Positions 1 to 9,032 of a stretch of 64,000 nucleotides of DNA are shown here, one piece after another. The DNA is taken from NCBI GenBank assembly GCA_963702765.1, contig CAVPEB010000063.1, forward strand, positions 9,861 to 73,860, in the 5' to 3' direction. A program made the position numbers and the translations under genes. Origin of the DNA: DATMNR01 sp963702765. GTDB lineage: Bacteria; Chloroflexota; Ktedonobacteria; Ktedonobacterales; Ktedonobacteraceae. Numbering within the stretch: the first letter of the stretch is position 1; each line of letters opens with the position of its first letter. Below the pieces are notes generated by a model. The model made no database searches. It had not been told where the DNA came from and saw only the letters and a program-made list of their open reading frames with translations.

Positions 1-1
1 A

Positions 2-445
2 TATGGGATGAAGCATTGTAAATGGCTTACACGCATTGAAGTTGTCAACTATGATTATCAGGGTTACTGGCAACAGCGAGGCTGGAGTGATGCCGCTCCT
101 GTGCGCATGACATCTCGTATCGACACCCCATTGACAGGTTCGAGTACAAAGTCTCATTCAACTACCTATATTGCGGGGGTAGCTTTTTCAGGAAATAAGG
201 GTATTAGTGAAGTCGATGTAAGTACAGATGCTGGTCAGACCTGGCAACGAGCAATTCTGAAGCAGCCATTATCGGGCTTTACGTGGGTCCTATGGGAACT
301 GGCGTGGCAACCACCAAAGGCTGGCAGCTATACAATAGTTGCGCGCGCAATAGATTTGGAAGGAAATGTTCAGGACCCTAACGAAGAGCCTCCCCTACCT
401 AATGGGTCATCAGGGTACCACTCCATTATATTAAACGTTTCTTAA
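2..445 (+). CDS. Molybdopterin-dependent oxidoreductase (sulfite oxidase family), C-terminal part
   Basis: Only the last 148 residues are present; the gene begins before the window and the frame is open to base 2. The visible part opens with YGMKHCKWLTRIEV, which resembles the end of the Moco-binding domain of sulfite-oxidase-like enzymes. It continues as the Ig-like Mo-co dimerisation domain (VDVSTDAGQTWQRA, then WELAWQPPKAGSYTIVARAIDLEGN). The family oxidises or reduces small oxyanions or sulfoxides using molybdopterin. The substrate cannot be told from this fragment. The next gene lies 240 bp downstream on the same strand. Confidence 0.8.
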   Translation, partial: YGMKHCKWLTRIEVVNYDYQGYWQQRGWSDAAPVRMTSRIDTPLTGSSTKSHSTTYIAGVAFSGNKGISEVDVSTDAGQTWQRAILKQPLSGFTWVLWELAWQPPKAGSYTIVARAIDLEGNVQDPNEEPPLPNGSSGYHSIILNVS

Positions 446-552
446 ACAATACTGGATACTTTTCAATATTGCGCTAATAGCTCTCTGCTTGCGGGTTCTT
501 CAAACTAGATTACGGATATCGTCGTTGTATCCTTGGATACACGGCTGCAGGC

Positions 553-600
553 TGCAAAAGAGACTACAAACTCTGCAAATTGATGAAAACTCGCTGCAAA
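553..600. promoter_or_regulatory. Three TGCAAA motifs at exact 21-bp spacing upstream of the sigma gene
   Basis: TGCAAA occurs at 553, 574 and 595, exactly two helical turns apart, with a related TACAAA at 565. The array sits 85-130 bp before the ECF sigma start. The phased spacing suggests a multi-site operator, but no regulator is known for it. The rest of the 446-685 gap shows nothing else. Confidence 0.35.
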
Positions 601-685
601 AAGTGTCCGGTTCAAAGCTCCTCAATGATTATAGTAGTAGAGGCACATCACATAGAAAGCGGGCCAAAATGCTCGTAAGGCCAAC

Positions 686-1282
686 ATGTTAACGGACGTT
701 CAGGGGGTAGAGCGTCTGCGAGAGCGTGATGCACAGGCTTTTCGTTCTTTGATCGATCGGTTACAACAACCCATCACCGGATATTTGCATCGCCTCGTAG
801 GTGACCGAGAAGTGGCTCTTGACCTTGCACAAGATACTTTTGTACAAGTGTATAAAGAAATAGACAAGACGTCTGGGGAAATCGCTCTTGATGCCTGGAT
901 CTATCGTATTGCCACAAATTATGGCTTGCGTTACCTCAATCGTAAACGTTTGAGGCAGTTTGTACGACTGGATAATCGTGAGAGCTTCGATGAGTACCTG
1001 GCTGTTGCGGGTCCTGAAGAACAGACAGAAACAAGAATTCTGATTGAGCAGGCTTTAATATGCTTAAAGCCAATAGATGCAGTTGCTTTACAACTTCACT
1101 TTGGTAATGGCTTCACATATGAAGAAATTGGTGAAGTAATGGAAATGAGTTCGGAAGCAGTTCGCAAACGTGTTGCTCGTGGTGTCGAGAGATTTCGAAG
1201 AGTATATGGGAAGAAGTTACCCTCTCCGAGTTCTCAACCACTCAAAAGCTCTGTCAAAGTTACCTCAAAAGGTATGAAGTAG
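686..1282 (+). CDS. RNA polymerase ECF sigma factor
   Basis: This is a 198-residue sigma-70 family protein of the extracytoplasmic-function type. Region 2 (about residues 20-85) carries the usual DLAQDTFVQVYK and DAWIYRIATNYGLRYL blocks. Region 4 (about 115-170) has the helix-turn-helix GFTYEEIGEVMEMSSEAV. The ATG is preceded by AAGG at suitable distance. The gene ends 3 bp before a membrane protein with an anti-sigma-like cytoplasmic head, so the two are probably a co-transcribed sigma/anti-sigma pair. The C-terminal tail after region 4 is Ser/Lys rich. What it responds to is unknown. Confidence 0.85.
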   Translation: MLTDVQGVERLRERDAQAFRSLIDRLQQPITGYLHRLVGDREVALDLAQDTFVQVYKEIDKTSGEIALDAWIYRIATNYGLRYLNRKRLRQFVRLDNRESFDEYLAVAGPEEQTETRILIEQALICLKPIDAVALQLHFGNGFTYEEIGEVMEMSSEAVRKRVARGVERFRRVYGKKLPSPSSQPLKSSVKVTSKGMK

Positions 1283-1285
1283 TAT

Positions 1286-2197
1286 ATGGCAAGTAATTCA
1301 CGTCGGATTTCATATAACGAAGTCATTAAACATCCTGAAGATAGTATATTGCTTGCTTATCTTCGTGGGCAAGAGTTGGAGGCTCGTTCAAGCGTTATTC
1401 AACACATCGAGGATGAAAAATGCTCAGTTTGTCTTCAGAAGCTACACGAACTGAAGCAAGTTAGCACTACTCTCGATGTATTGGGAGAAATGCGACCTTA
1501 CCTGTACTACCCTGAGCTTTCAGTTGCCGATACTTATGCTCGCATGCAAAACGCAGTAAGCCACCAAACCCCGGCAAAAGCAACTATGAATGGTGTATAT
1601 TACCGGAACCGTCCAAGAAAGTCGGCTGTGCGATGGATCAGCGTACCAGTTGCGTTTGGTCTGGCAATACTTTTTACAATGGCTATGCTGGTATATGCTG
1701 CATTTTCTGGCAGAGCGTTACTCCCATTTTCGGTCGCTGGAGGCACAAGTCACATTCAAAATACTTTGACTATAGTGGTTGCACCTCAATCGACACCAAC
1801 TCAAGCAGCTACTGCGATTGTTACATCAAATGGGACTTCTGAAGCGAAAGGGCCTCATATTAAGGTCTGTTCAACCCAGGCTAATATTAGTCAAATGCGG
1901 CTGGTTATTTGTGGGTTTCATTTCGATAGCAAGCACAAAGCAACCATGGTCGTTTATGTGCCTGGTAAAGGGTCTTTCTCGATACACGCTATATCTGTAG
2001 ATAGACACGGCAAATTTCAGGTTGGATGGATTATCTCTGATTGTAGCAATGTGCCAACTTTTATCTACGGTTACGGATCTACAGGTACAAAGTTCATCAA
2101 ATTTAAACTGCAAATAAAGTCGTTTGGTAGTTGTCCTGTTCCAACAACGACTCCTGTAGCAAAACCAACAGGATTTTCACCGAATTTTGTTCCATAA
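1286..2197 (+). CDS. Probable transmembrane anti-sigma factor
   Basis: 303 residues. The cytoplasmic N-terminus resembles the zinc-finger anti-sigma fold (HPEDSILLAYLRGQE, then HIEDEKCSVCLQKL), with a CxxC pair and an upstream His. One membrane segment follows at about residues 112-137 (WISVPVAFGLAILFTMAML). The remaining 160 residues are a Ser/Thr-rich external region with four Cys and no domain I recognise. It starts 3 bp after the sigma gene. The role, holding the sigma factor at the membrane until an outside signal, is inferred from context and topology. Confidence 0.65.
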   Translation: MASNSRRISYNEVIKHPEDSILLAYLRGQELEARSSVIQHIEDEKCSVCLQKLHELKQVSTTLDVLGEMRPYLYYPELSVADTYARMQNAVSHQTPAKATMNGVYYRNRPRKSAVRWISVPVAFGLAILFTMAMLVYAAFSGRALLPFSVAGGTSHIQNTLTIVVAPQSTPTQAATAIVTSNGTSEAKGPHIKVCSTQANISQMRLVICGFHFDSKHKATMVVYVPGKGSFSIHAISVDRHGKFQVGWIISDCSNVPTFIYGYGSTGTKFIKFKLQIKSFGSCPVPTTTPVAKPTGFSPNFVP

Positions 2198-2232
2198 GTC
2201 TATGAAAAAGATTATAAAGAGGTAGAACCATT

Positions 2233-2442
2233 ATGCAACGGCAGTGTGCCTGGTGCTTGCGATTAATGGATAATATTGGAGAACCAATTTCGCCAATACC
2301 AGTACCAAAAATATATAAAGCCACGCATGGAATGTGTAAGGCATGTGGCAATCTCTGGCTGGAACAAGCGTTACAAGATTCAGAACCGCATGCGGTGGCT
2401 CGTCCACTAGTACTGGATGCACATATTTCCAGCCACTATTAA
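2233..2442 (+). CDS. Small zinc-ribbon protein
   Basis: 69 residues with two CxxC knuckles (CAWC at residues 5-8 and CKAC at 36-39), expected to bind one zinc. GAGG lies 12 bases before the ATG. It follows the anti-sigma gene by 35 bp on the same strand and precedes a hairpin terminator, so it is probably the last gene of that unit. Similar two-knuckle mini-proteins recur in this window (19622, 30669, 47293). Function is unknown. Confidence 0.6.
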   Translation: MQRQCAWCLRLMDNIGEPISPIPVPKIYKATHGMCKACGNLWLEQALQDSEPHAVARPLVLDAHISSHY

Positions 2443-2481
2443 AAAGACACCTCCTTCAATTCGGTGGCGCTTTACGCTGCC

Positions 2482-2560
2482 AAAGGGTCGAATCGTGCTC
2501 TTTATTGAGCGGGCTGCTAATCCTTTCCCCCCAGGAAGCAGCAACGGTTCGACCCTTTTT
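2482..2560 (+). terminator. Intrinsic terminator after the zinc-ribbon gene
   Basis: An 11-bp outer stem (AAAGGGTCGAA with TTCGACCCTTT) encloses a structured loop that itself holds a GCTGCT/AGCAGC pairing. The right arm runs straight into TTTTT. It probably ends the sigma/anti-sigma/zinc-ribbon transcript. Confidence 0.6.
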
Positions 2561-2708
2561 ATAATGACGAAAAATGTAGATACAGCATTGGTGCGAGAGA
2601 TGATAAGACATGATTGAGGAAGGAGAAGGTGTTACTGATGGGCGTGGAGGTGTATGTGGAGACAAGCGCGGGTGTGTAAACAAGAAAGGACGGTGGTAGG
2701 CTGCATCT

Positions 2709-3632
2709 CTACAGTTCGTCAATGGATCGAGCGCTGAGGTTTTGCAAGAAATCCAGCATATATTGGTTCACCTTTTCTGGCTGTTCCTGCTGCACCCAAT
2801 GGCCACTGTCTGGGATACGTTTGATTTGGATATCATCCACCCAACGTTCAAGTCCAGTAGTGAGTTCAATGCCAAGAGCGATATCCTGCTCTCCCCAAAT
2901 GAGTAAGGTAGGCGCTTTAATGTGTACTTCGTTACTCTTCATGGATGAGGGTAGGCGCCGAAAAAGCTGGCGATAATAACTTATTGCAGCTTTTATCGCT
3001 CCTGGTTTGCTCATAACTTCCTGGTATTTGGCCGTAACATCCCGCGGGAAAGCTGACTTTTGTAGTGCCGCACCTCGAAGCATCCTGCCAATTTCATACG
3101 CGTGATTACGCCCCAGCATATATTCGGGTAACCATGGTATCTGGAAAGCAAATACATACCAACTTTTACGCAATTGCTTGAACGTCCGCATCTCACGCAA
3201 CATTGCAGCAGGATGAGGAGCGTTCATCACAATTAAGCTCTCGGTCTTTTCAGGATAGTTCATAGCAAATGTCCAGGCCAGCACACCACCCCAGTCATGT
3301 CCAACGATATGAGCTTTTTGCTGCCCAAGTCCTTTGATAAGCCCCTCGATATCACCAAGCAGTGTAGGGATATCGTATCCCTTGCGCGGTTTATCTGTTT
3401 CGTTGTAGCCACGCAGATCAGGCGCCACAACAGTATAGCCATGCTCAGCCAGGTATGGTATCTGGTTGTGCCAGGAATACCAGAATTCAGGGAAACCATG
3501 AAGTAATACGATCAATGGTCCCTCGCCCTGGGCCACATAATGCATGCGAATGCCATTTGTGACTATATACTGATGATGCCATGTTTCTATAGTCGTCAAA
3601 TTGTGGACCTTATTCCCCTGTTGTATCGCCAT
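2709..3632 (-). CDS. Alpha/beta hydrolase, epoxide hydrolase / haloacid dehalogenase-like
   Basis: 307 residues. The oxyanion region is HGFPEFWYSW and the nucleophile elbow GHDWGG places the catalytic Asp. A late GHWVQQEQPE supplies the His. The sequence APDLRGYNETDKP is typical of soluble epoxide hydrolases and fluoroacetate-dehalogenase-like enzymes. Substrate is not determinable. Its start lies 23 bp inside the end of sdhB, so it is the last cistron of the sdh operon and may be translationally coupled to it, although no metabolic link to succinate oxidation is obvious. Confidence 0.85.
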   Translation of the reverse strand: MAIQQGNKVHNLTTIETWHHQYIVTNGIRMHYVAQGEGPLIVLLHGFPEFWYSWHNQIPYLAEHGYTVVAPDLRGYNETDKPRKGYDIPTLLGDIEGLIKGLGQQKAHIVGHDWGGVLAWTFAMNYPEKTESLIVMNAPHPAAMLREMRTFKQLRKSWYVFAFQIPWLPEYMLGRNHAYEIGRMLRGAALQKSAFPRDVTAKYQEVMSKPGAIKAAISYYRQLFRRLPSSMKSNEVHIKAPTLLIWGEQDIALGIELTTGLERWVDDIQIKRIPDSGHWVQQEQPEKVNQYMLDFLQNLSARSIDEL

Positions 3633-4317
3633 AAACGATCGCGCGTTTCACCTGTTCGATCAGATCGGTTACGGGAATTCCTCGCGGACAAGCATCGGCA
3701 CAGTTAAAAATTGTGCGACAACGCCACACGCCATTACGTTGTCCCAGAATTCCAAGACGTTCTGCGCCACCCTGGTCGCGGCTATCAAAGATGAACCGAT
3801 GCGCATTGACTATGCTGGCTGGCCCAACCCAATCTGGATTCCCCCATACTGATGGACACGAACCTGTACAAGCTCCGCAAAGAATGCACTTTGTGCCTTC
3901 ATCGTAACGAGCACGCTCGATAGGACTTTGCAGGCGCTCAGTTCCTGGTTCAGAATCGTACGTAATCAAATATGGTTTGACCGACTTATATTTGTCGAAG
4001 AACGGGTCCATATCCACAACAAGGTCTTTGATAACTGGAAAACCTAACATTGGCTCAATCGTCACTTTGGTGCCAACATCGCGTACTAGCACTTTACAGG
4101 CCAGGCAATTCAATCCATTGATGCGCATAGCATCAGAGCCACACACGCCATGAGCGCAAGAACGACGAAATGTCAGTGTCCCATCCATTGTCCACTTCAC
4201 CGTATTCAGTGCATCTAGCAAGCGATCAATTGGATCAGCTTCGACACGAAATTCGTCCCAATACGGTTTACTTTCCTTTTCAGGGTCGTAGCGCTTAATG
4301 CGCATTAAAAGGTTCAT
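3610..4317 (-). CDS. sdhB: Succinate dehydrogenase iron-sulfur subunit
   Basis: 235 residues. It carries electrons from the flavoprotein to the membrane anchor of complex II. The [2Fe-2S] ligands are in the CAHGVCGSDAM and NCLACK blocks. The [4Fe-4S] and [3Fe-4S] ligands are in CILCGACTGSCPS and CADACPRGIPV near the C-terminus. Length is normal. It lies 15 bp after sdhA in the order sdhC-sdhD-sdhA-sdhB. Confidence 0.95.
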   Translation of the reverse strand: MNLLMRIKRYDPEKESKPYWDEFRVEADPIDRLLDALNTVKWTMDGTLTFRRSCAHGVCGSDAMRINGLNCLACKVLVRDVGTKVTIEPMLGFPVIKDLVVDMDPFFDKYKSVKPYLITYDSEPGTERLQSPIERARYDEGTKCILCGACTGSCPSVWGNPDWVGPASIVNAHRFIFDSRDQGGAERLGILGQRNGVWRCRTIFNCADACPRGIPVTDLIEQVKRAIVYGDTTGE

Positions 4318-4332
4318 TCGTACACTCCTTAC

Positions 4333-6069
4333 TTAGTATTTCCGTTCCTTGGGTTTGAATATCGGATCATCGATCAACTGTACATCTTTGTAATCCAGGC
4401 GTACATCATGGGCCTTTGTGCCTTTATAGGCGAGGGTATGTTTGAGCCAGTTCATGTCATCGCGCTTCTCGTAGTCGGTACGATAATGAGCTCCACGACT
4501 TTCTGTTCGGGCAAGTGCCCCGTGTATAGTGGCCTCTGCACAATCAAGCAAGAAACCAAGCTCAATCGACTCGACCAGTTCAGTGTTGAAAGTCTTGCCT
4601 TTGTCCTGTAATTGCACCCGCTGATAGGCCTCTTGCAAACCATCAAGTGTATCCAGGGCATGGCGCAACCCCTGATCGTTACGTTCAACAAATACCCGTT
4701 CATCCATCTCATTTTGCAGCGTACTGCGTACCCGAGATGCAGATTCGCCTTCTGTGTTGCTATACAACCTATCGACCATTTCTCGTGCAAAGTCTTCGGG
4801 TTCGGGAGGAAGTGGCGCATGGCTATTCTCAGCAATGAATTTTGCCATGTGTTTTCCAGCGCGACGGCCAAAGACAATGAGATCCACTAGCGAATTCGTG
4901 CCTAGACGGTTTGCGCCGTGTACGGAGACACAGGCTACCTCGCCAGCAGCATAGAAACCTGGTAGCGGCGTCCACTGTGGATCAATAACGACACGCGCAT
5001 CCACATCGGTAGGGATACCCCCCATAGCGTAGTGAGCCGTTGGTTGTATCGGCACAGGCTCGGTTATCGGCTCAACACCCAGGTAATTCCGCGCGAAGTC
5101 AGTTATGTCTGGCAGCTTTTCAGTTATTGTCTTTGCGCCGAGATGTCGCACATCCAGGTACACATAGTCTTTGCCATCAACCCCTCGTCCCTCTTTGACT
5201 TCCTGGACAATACAGCGTGAAACGATATCGCGAGGTGCCAGATCTTTGAGGGTTGGCATATAGCGTTCCATAAAATACTCACCTTTACCGTTGAGTAATT
5301 TACCTCCCTCACCACGAGCAGCCTCGCTCAAAAGCACACCCACCTTATAGATACCTGTTGGGTGGAACTGGTACATCTCCATGTCCTGTAATGGAATACC
5401 CCTGCGATAAGCAATCGCCATTCCGTCTCCCATGCAGGCAAACGCATTACTGGTAACACGCCAGGCACGACCATATCCGCCGGTAGCGAAAAGCACAGTC
5501 TTAGAATGGAATGTATGAATCTCACCTGTGCGAATTTCGAGCGCGACAGCCCCACATGTCTGCCCTTCATTCAAAAGCAAGTCTAGAACCAGAAATTCAT
5601 TAAAAAAGCGAACCTGGTTCTTGATGGCGCTCTGATACATGGTTTGAAGGATCATGTGTCCTGTTCGATCTGCAGCATAACAAGAGCGTCGCACTGGCGC
5701 TTCGCCATAATTGCGTGTATGTCCACCAAAGCGGCGCTGATCTATACGTCCATCTTCAGTACGATTGAAAGGCAGCCCACGATGCTCCAATTCGTATACG
5801 GCATCGATAGCTTCCCGCGCAAGGATCTCTGCAGCAGGCTGGTCAACCAGGTAGTCACCACCCTTAACAGTATCGTACATATGCCACTTCCAATGATCTT
5901 CTTCCTGGTTCCCGAGAGCAGCGGCTACTCCTCCCTGCGCTGCACCAGTATGAGAACGTGTAGGATACACTTTGCTAAGTACCGCAACACTGGCATTAGG
6001 AAGTTGCATTGCGGCCATCAACCCGGCGCCACCAGCGCCTACGATCACCACATCGAATTTATAATACAT
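4333..6069 (-). CDS. sdhA: Succinate dehydrogenase flavoprotein subunit
   Basis: 578 residues, full length. The N-terminal FAD motif is VVIVGAGGAGLMAAM. The covalent-FAD histidine is His40 in PTRSHTGAAQGG. The active-site region includes QFHPTGIY and the GGIPTD loop. It oxidises succinate to fumarate on the cytoplasmic side of the membrane. It sits 27 bp after sdhD in the same operon. Confidence 0.97.
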   Translation of the reverse strand: MYYKFDVVIVGAGGAGLMAAMQLPNASVAVLSKVYPTRSHTGAAQGGVAAALGNQEEDHWKWHMYDTVKGGDYLVDQPAAEILAREAIDAVYELEHRGLPFNRTEDGRIDQRRFGGHTRNYGEAPVRRSCYAADRTGHMILQTMYQSAIKNQVRFFNEFLVLDLLLNEGQTCGAVALEIRTGEIHTFHSKTVLFATGGYGRAWRVTSNAFACMGDGMAIAYRRGIPLQDMEMYQFHPTGIYKVGVLLSEAARGEGGKLLNGKGEYFMERYMPTLKDLAPRDIVSRCIVQEVKEGRGVDGKDYVYLDVRHLGAKTITEKLPDITDFARNYLGVEPITEPVPIQPTAHYAMGGIPTDVDARVVIDPQWTPLPGFYAAGEVACVSVHGANRLGTNSLVDLIVFGRRAGKHMAKFIAENSHAPLPPEPEDFAREMVDRLYSNTEGESASRVRSTLQNEMDERVFVERNDQGLRHALDTLDGLQEAYQRVQLQDKGKTFNTELVESIELGFLLDCAEATIHGALARTESRGAHYRTDYEKRDDMNWLKHTLAYKGTKAHDVRLDYKDVQLIDDPIFKPKERKY

Positions 6070-6096
6070 ATCGGTATCCTTAACTATGCTGGTCGA

Positions 6097-6507
6097 TCAT
6101 TTAATGCAATTGGGACCTAAAGCCCCTACAACAGGATGGAACGTAATCAGTGTAATGGTACCAAGTAGGAAAAAGACTAATGTTGCAATGCCTACGGCAG
6201 ATTGCAATGTGAGACGCCATCCTCTGGTGCGCACATAATCATCGACGACTATACGCAAACCGTTCATGCCGTGCAAAAGAGCCAGAGTCAGCAACAGCCA
6301 ATCGTAAAGCCGCCAGAAAGGATTCTCGTAGCGGATCGTGATCAATTGATAACTGGTGCAAGAAACATCAGTTGCCACATGATTCAGAAACAGGTGAAAA
6401 ATGGCAAGAAATATAAGCAAAACACCTGAAACACGAAAGAAATACCAGGAAAAGGTTTCGAAACCGCCGCCTGATGGGCGAGTACCATACCCTGTCGAAA
6501 CACGCAT
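6097..6507 (-). CDS. sdhD: Succinate dehydrogenase membrane anchor subunit
   Basis: 136 residues with three predicted membrane helices. The segment LLHGMNGLRIVVDDYV is characteristic of SdhD/SdhC anchors, and His in IFHLFLNHV is a candidate haem ligand. Together with the preceding gene it forms the quinone-reducing anchor of complex II. Assignment of C versus D rests on gene order and helix pattern. Confidence 0.85.
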   Translation of the reverse strand: MRVSTGYGTRPSGGGFETFSWYFFRVSGVLLIFLAIFHLFLNHVATDVSCTSYQLITIRYENPFWRLYDWLLLTLALLHGMNGLRIVVDDYVRTRGWRLTLQSAVGIATLVFFLLGTITLITFHPVVGALGPNCIK

Positions 6508-6531
6508 AACAGATCTCCAATCTACGAGTTT

Positions 6532-6924
6532 CTACATTCCAGAGGCCATATTGCCTGGATTTATCCCAAAGGCAGGTGCAATAACAAAATAGGCCATGGG
6601 CAGAAAGCAGACTATGGTCAATATCATCACAACTACGAACATAGTGCCCTGATAACGTGCACCCTTAGGCCAGAAATCAATCAGCATAATACGCACGCCG
6701 TTAAAGGAATGGTATAGTAGGCCGCCAATTAACGCCAGTGAAAGAATACGCACAATTGTCAGGCTGAAGAGCGCAATCCCTTCGTTATAGATCTTAGGAC
6801 CGAATCCAAGGAGTGAAATATCCACTATGTGGATAAGTAAAAATAAGAGTATTCCCAGTCCTGTAATGCGATGCAGCAACCAGGACCACATACCTGATTG
6901 GCCTTTATACATAACAACCCTCAA
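6532..6924 (-). CDS. sdhC: Succinate dehydrogenase cytochrome b556 subunit
   Basis: 130 residues, three membrane helices. The SGMWSWLLHRITGLG segment matches the SxxxHRxTG signature of SdhC, and LLIHIVDISLLGFGP gives a candidate haem His. It is the first gene of the operon and is preceded by a leader of about 300 bases from a good promoter. Confidence 0.9.
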   Translation of the reverse strand: MRVVMYKGQSGMWSWLLHRITGLGILLFLLIHIVDISLLGFGPKIYNEGIALFSLTIVRILSLALIGGLLYHSFNGVRIMLIDFWPKGARYQGTMFVVVMILTIVCFLPMAYFVIAPAFGINPGNMASGM

Positions 6925-7235
6925 TTCTTGAGGCGGGAGGTGGATACTATTGGGGTTATCCTCTGCGGTGGCCTGAATACTTATCGTGGCCGTAGGAGCA
7001 TCCCTTTCCTAGCGGTATCCGACCATCTCGCCTTTTCGTCCTGGGCATTCCCAATGTGTGAATGCCTCAACAACATTTTGATGGGCAAAATCTGGTCATC
7101 CGCGGAAGAAGTGGACGCATATAATTGATGAACCTGATAGGATCATACGTATGCTCACAACTCCTAGTATCAACGCGAAAATCCTGAAACAGGCATCTTA
7201 TCGTGCCTTCCTGATTCTATTGGCGTTGTAGATTT

Positions 7236-7264
7236 ATTATACTCCAGCATAAAGGAACGTGCAA
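7236..7264 (-). promoter_or_regulatory. Sigma-70-type promoter of the sdh operon
   Basis: On the minus strand TTGCAC and TATAAT are separated by exactly 17 bp. The predicted start is about 305 bases before sdhC, so the transcript has a long leader, and no riboswitch was recognised in it. The remainder of the 6925-7518 gap has no convincing gene. On the plus strand TATAAT occurs at 7329 as a possible promoter for the next sigma factor, without a good -35 element. Confidence 0.6.
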
Positions 7265-7518
7265 ACACGCGAGTGATGATTGGTTCGTTTTAAACTACGA
7301 CGAGCTAGTAAGGTGGCACGTCTGGGTATATAATAGAGGCATTGAAAATCGAGAGCATTCATTATCATAATGCCAATAAAATGGGAAGTGTAACCCGCAA
7401 GCGTAATAATACCTACTAGGACATTGCTCAACACGCATCTATTTTTGAGTCTTACATGTAGGCCAGGCGAATGAGTCAATTCGAAACATCATGAAACTGT
7501 CTTAGCAGGGAGTACACT

Positions 7519-8142
7519 GTGGGTTCACTGCGCGGAAAACAAGCGAGAACAAATCTTGCAACAGCAGGACAAATTGACGCTGGGGTGCAGGGTTCTCGAG
7601 GAACCAGCCATACTGGGTTCTCGGGAGGGGCTAACGTGCAGGAGTTTCAGACGTTTTATGAGGAAAACCTTGGGGTGATTTATCGCTTTGTTTATAGCAA
7701 AGTGGGAAATCGCGAAGAGGCTGAAGATTTAACGTCACAGATATTTATGAAAGCTGTGCGCGGTGTCGATACAGAACGAGGCCCGCAAAGTATGCAAAAG
7801 TGGCTGTTCCAGGTTGCTCGCACAACTATTGCGGACTACTGGAGAGTTCATTATCGTATTTCGACCAGTTCGCTTGATCAATTGTTGGAAATTGGCTGGG
7901 AGGGTCCTACTGATGAAGAGTCTATTGCTAAGAGCAGCACCCCAACAGAGCGCGTGCATCGTATTCTTCAGACACTGCCTGAACATTACAGAGAGGTGCT
8001 GACTTGCCGTTTCCTGCTCAATCTTTCGATCCGAGAAACAGCTAATCGCATGTGTTTGACAGAAGCAAACGTAAAAGTACTGCAGTTTCGCGCACTCAAA
8101 CGCGCGGCTGATCTCGAGCATGTTGTTAACGAAATGCGTTGA
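7519..8142 (+). CDS. RNA polymerase ECF sigma factor
   Basis: 207 residues. The start is a GTG with GGGAG six bases upstream. The first 45 residues are a low-complexity Gly/Thr/Ala tail unlike a sigma domain, so an internal start near VQEFQTFYEEN is possible. Region 2 reads EEAEDLTSQIFMKAV and QKWLFQVARTTIADYWR. Region 4 reads LPEHYREVLTCRFLLNLSIRETA. It lies 56 bp before a Rieske protein with an anti-sigma-like N-terminus, which may control it. Confidence 0.85.
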   Translation: MGSLRGKQARTNLATAGQIDAGVQGSRGTSHTGFSGGANVQEFQTFYEENLGVIYRFVYSKVGNREEAEDLTSQIFMKAVRGVDTERGPQSMQKWLFQVARTTIADYWRVHYRISTSSLDQLLEIGWEGPTDEESIAKSSTPTERVHRILQTLPEHYREVLTCRFLLNLSIRETANRMCLTEANVKVLQFRALKRAADLEHVVNEMR

Positions 8143-8198
8143 AACAGGTATTAATGATTAAGGATGCTTGAAAAGCTTTCATCTGGAGACACAACACT

Positions 8199-9032
8199 AT
8201 GTCAGGTGATATCCATCAGGATAAAGACCAGGAACGATTTGAAGACTATCTGGAGCTAGAACACTTTATAGAGGAGCTTCAGGCCGGACGTGCAACTCAT
8301 CCTCCGACTGAGTTGACACCCGACAAGGCTCAGATCTATCGTATGGCTGCGCTCTTTCGATCCGCCTCGCCTGATAATGTCACCCCACGCCCTGAATTTG
8401 CCGCAGAGTTGAAAGCCAGGCTTGAACAGGAAATACAACAACCACCTAAGGTTCGGCACTTTCCTTTTATCTCTAAAAAGCCGCAGACAAAGCCCCGTGT
8501 CTCGCGACGCGCCTTGTTAGCTGGCGGAGCTGCTGCAGTTGCAGCTTCAATAGCGATAGGAGTTGGCATAGAACATGTTGTAGATCAGTCTACACAGGAA
8601 ACAGCAGGAAATTCAGTTTCTTCTATACAACCACCAATACCCTGGCAGACTCCTCTTGTGCCTCCGGATGTAGCCTCGACATGGCTCTTCGTCACTACAC
8701 TGGCTGAGGTTGGAGATAGTGCAATACGATTTGCGACTGACTCCATTGTAGGTTATATCATTCGCAATGATGGTGATAACGGCGAATCACTTAAGGAGGG
8801 TCCAATTATAGCCCTCTCTGCGGCCTGTACCCATATGGGCTGCATTGTGCAATGGCAGGACTCAGATCATAAATATCATTGTCCCTGTCACGGAGGTTTA
8901 TTCACTGAATATGGCAAGCCCGATAACTCAAGTTCAGTTCGCTATCTGACTTCATTACCACGCCTGGAGACGAAAATTGAGAATGAAAAGGTGTATGTCA
9001 GAGTGCCCGGTGGGTCAGCGAGCAAAAAATGA
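8199..9032 (+). CDS. Rieske [2Fe-2S] protein with anti-sigma-like N-terminal region
   Basis: 277 residues. Residues 1-80 are cytoplasmic and acidic; YRMAALFRSASPDN and PRPEFAAELKARLEQE resemble the segment that precedes the membrane helix in anti-sigma factors of Actinobacteria and Chloroflexota. A twin-arginine-like SRRALLAGGAAAVAASIAIG follows at about 104-123 and acts as membrane anchor or Tat signal. The C-terminal Rieske domain has CTHMGC and CPCHGG cluster ligands with the usual spacing. The cluster domain should face outside. It could be an electron carrier or a redox sensor acting on the adjacent sigma factor; the latter is inference. It overlaps the next gene by 4 bp. Confidence 0.8.
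   Translation: MSGDIHQDKDQERFEDYLELEHFIEELQAGRATHPPTELTPDKAQIYRMAALFRSASPDNVTPRPEFAAELKARLEQEIQQPPKVRHFPFISKKPQTKPRVSRRALLAGGAAAVAASIAIGVGIEHVVDQSTQETAGNSVSSIQPPIPWQTPLVPPDVASTWLFVTTLAEVGDSAIRFATDSIVGYIIRNDGDNGESLKEGPIIALSAACTHMGCIVQWQDSDHKYHCPCHGGLFTEYGKPDNSSSVRYLTSLPRLETKIENEKVYVRVPGGSASKK

Noticed and set aside
489..692. 67-residue frame before the first sigma factor
   Set aside because: No binding site, composition unlike a protein, and it covers the phased TGCAAA array.
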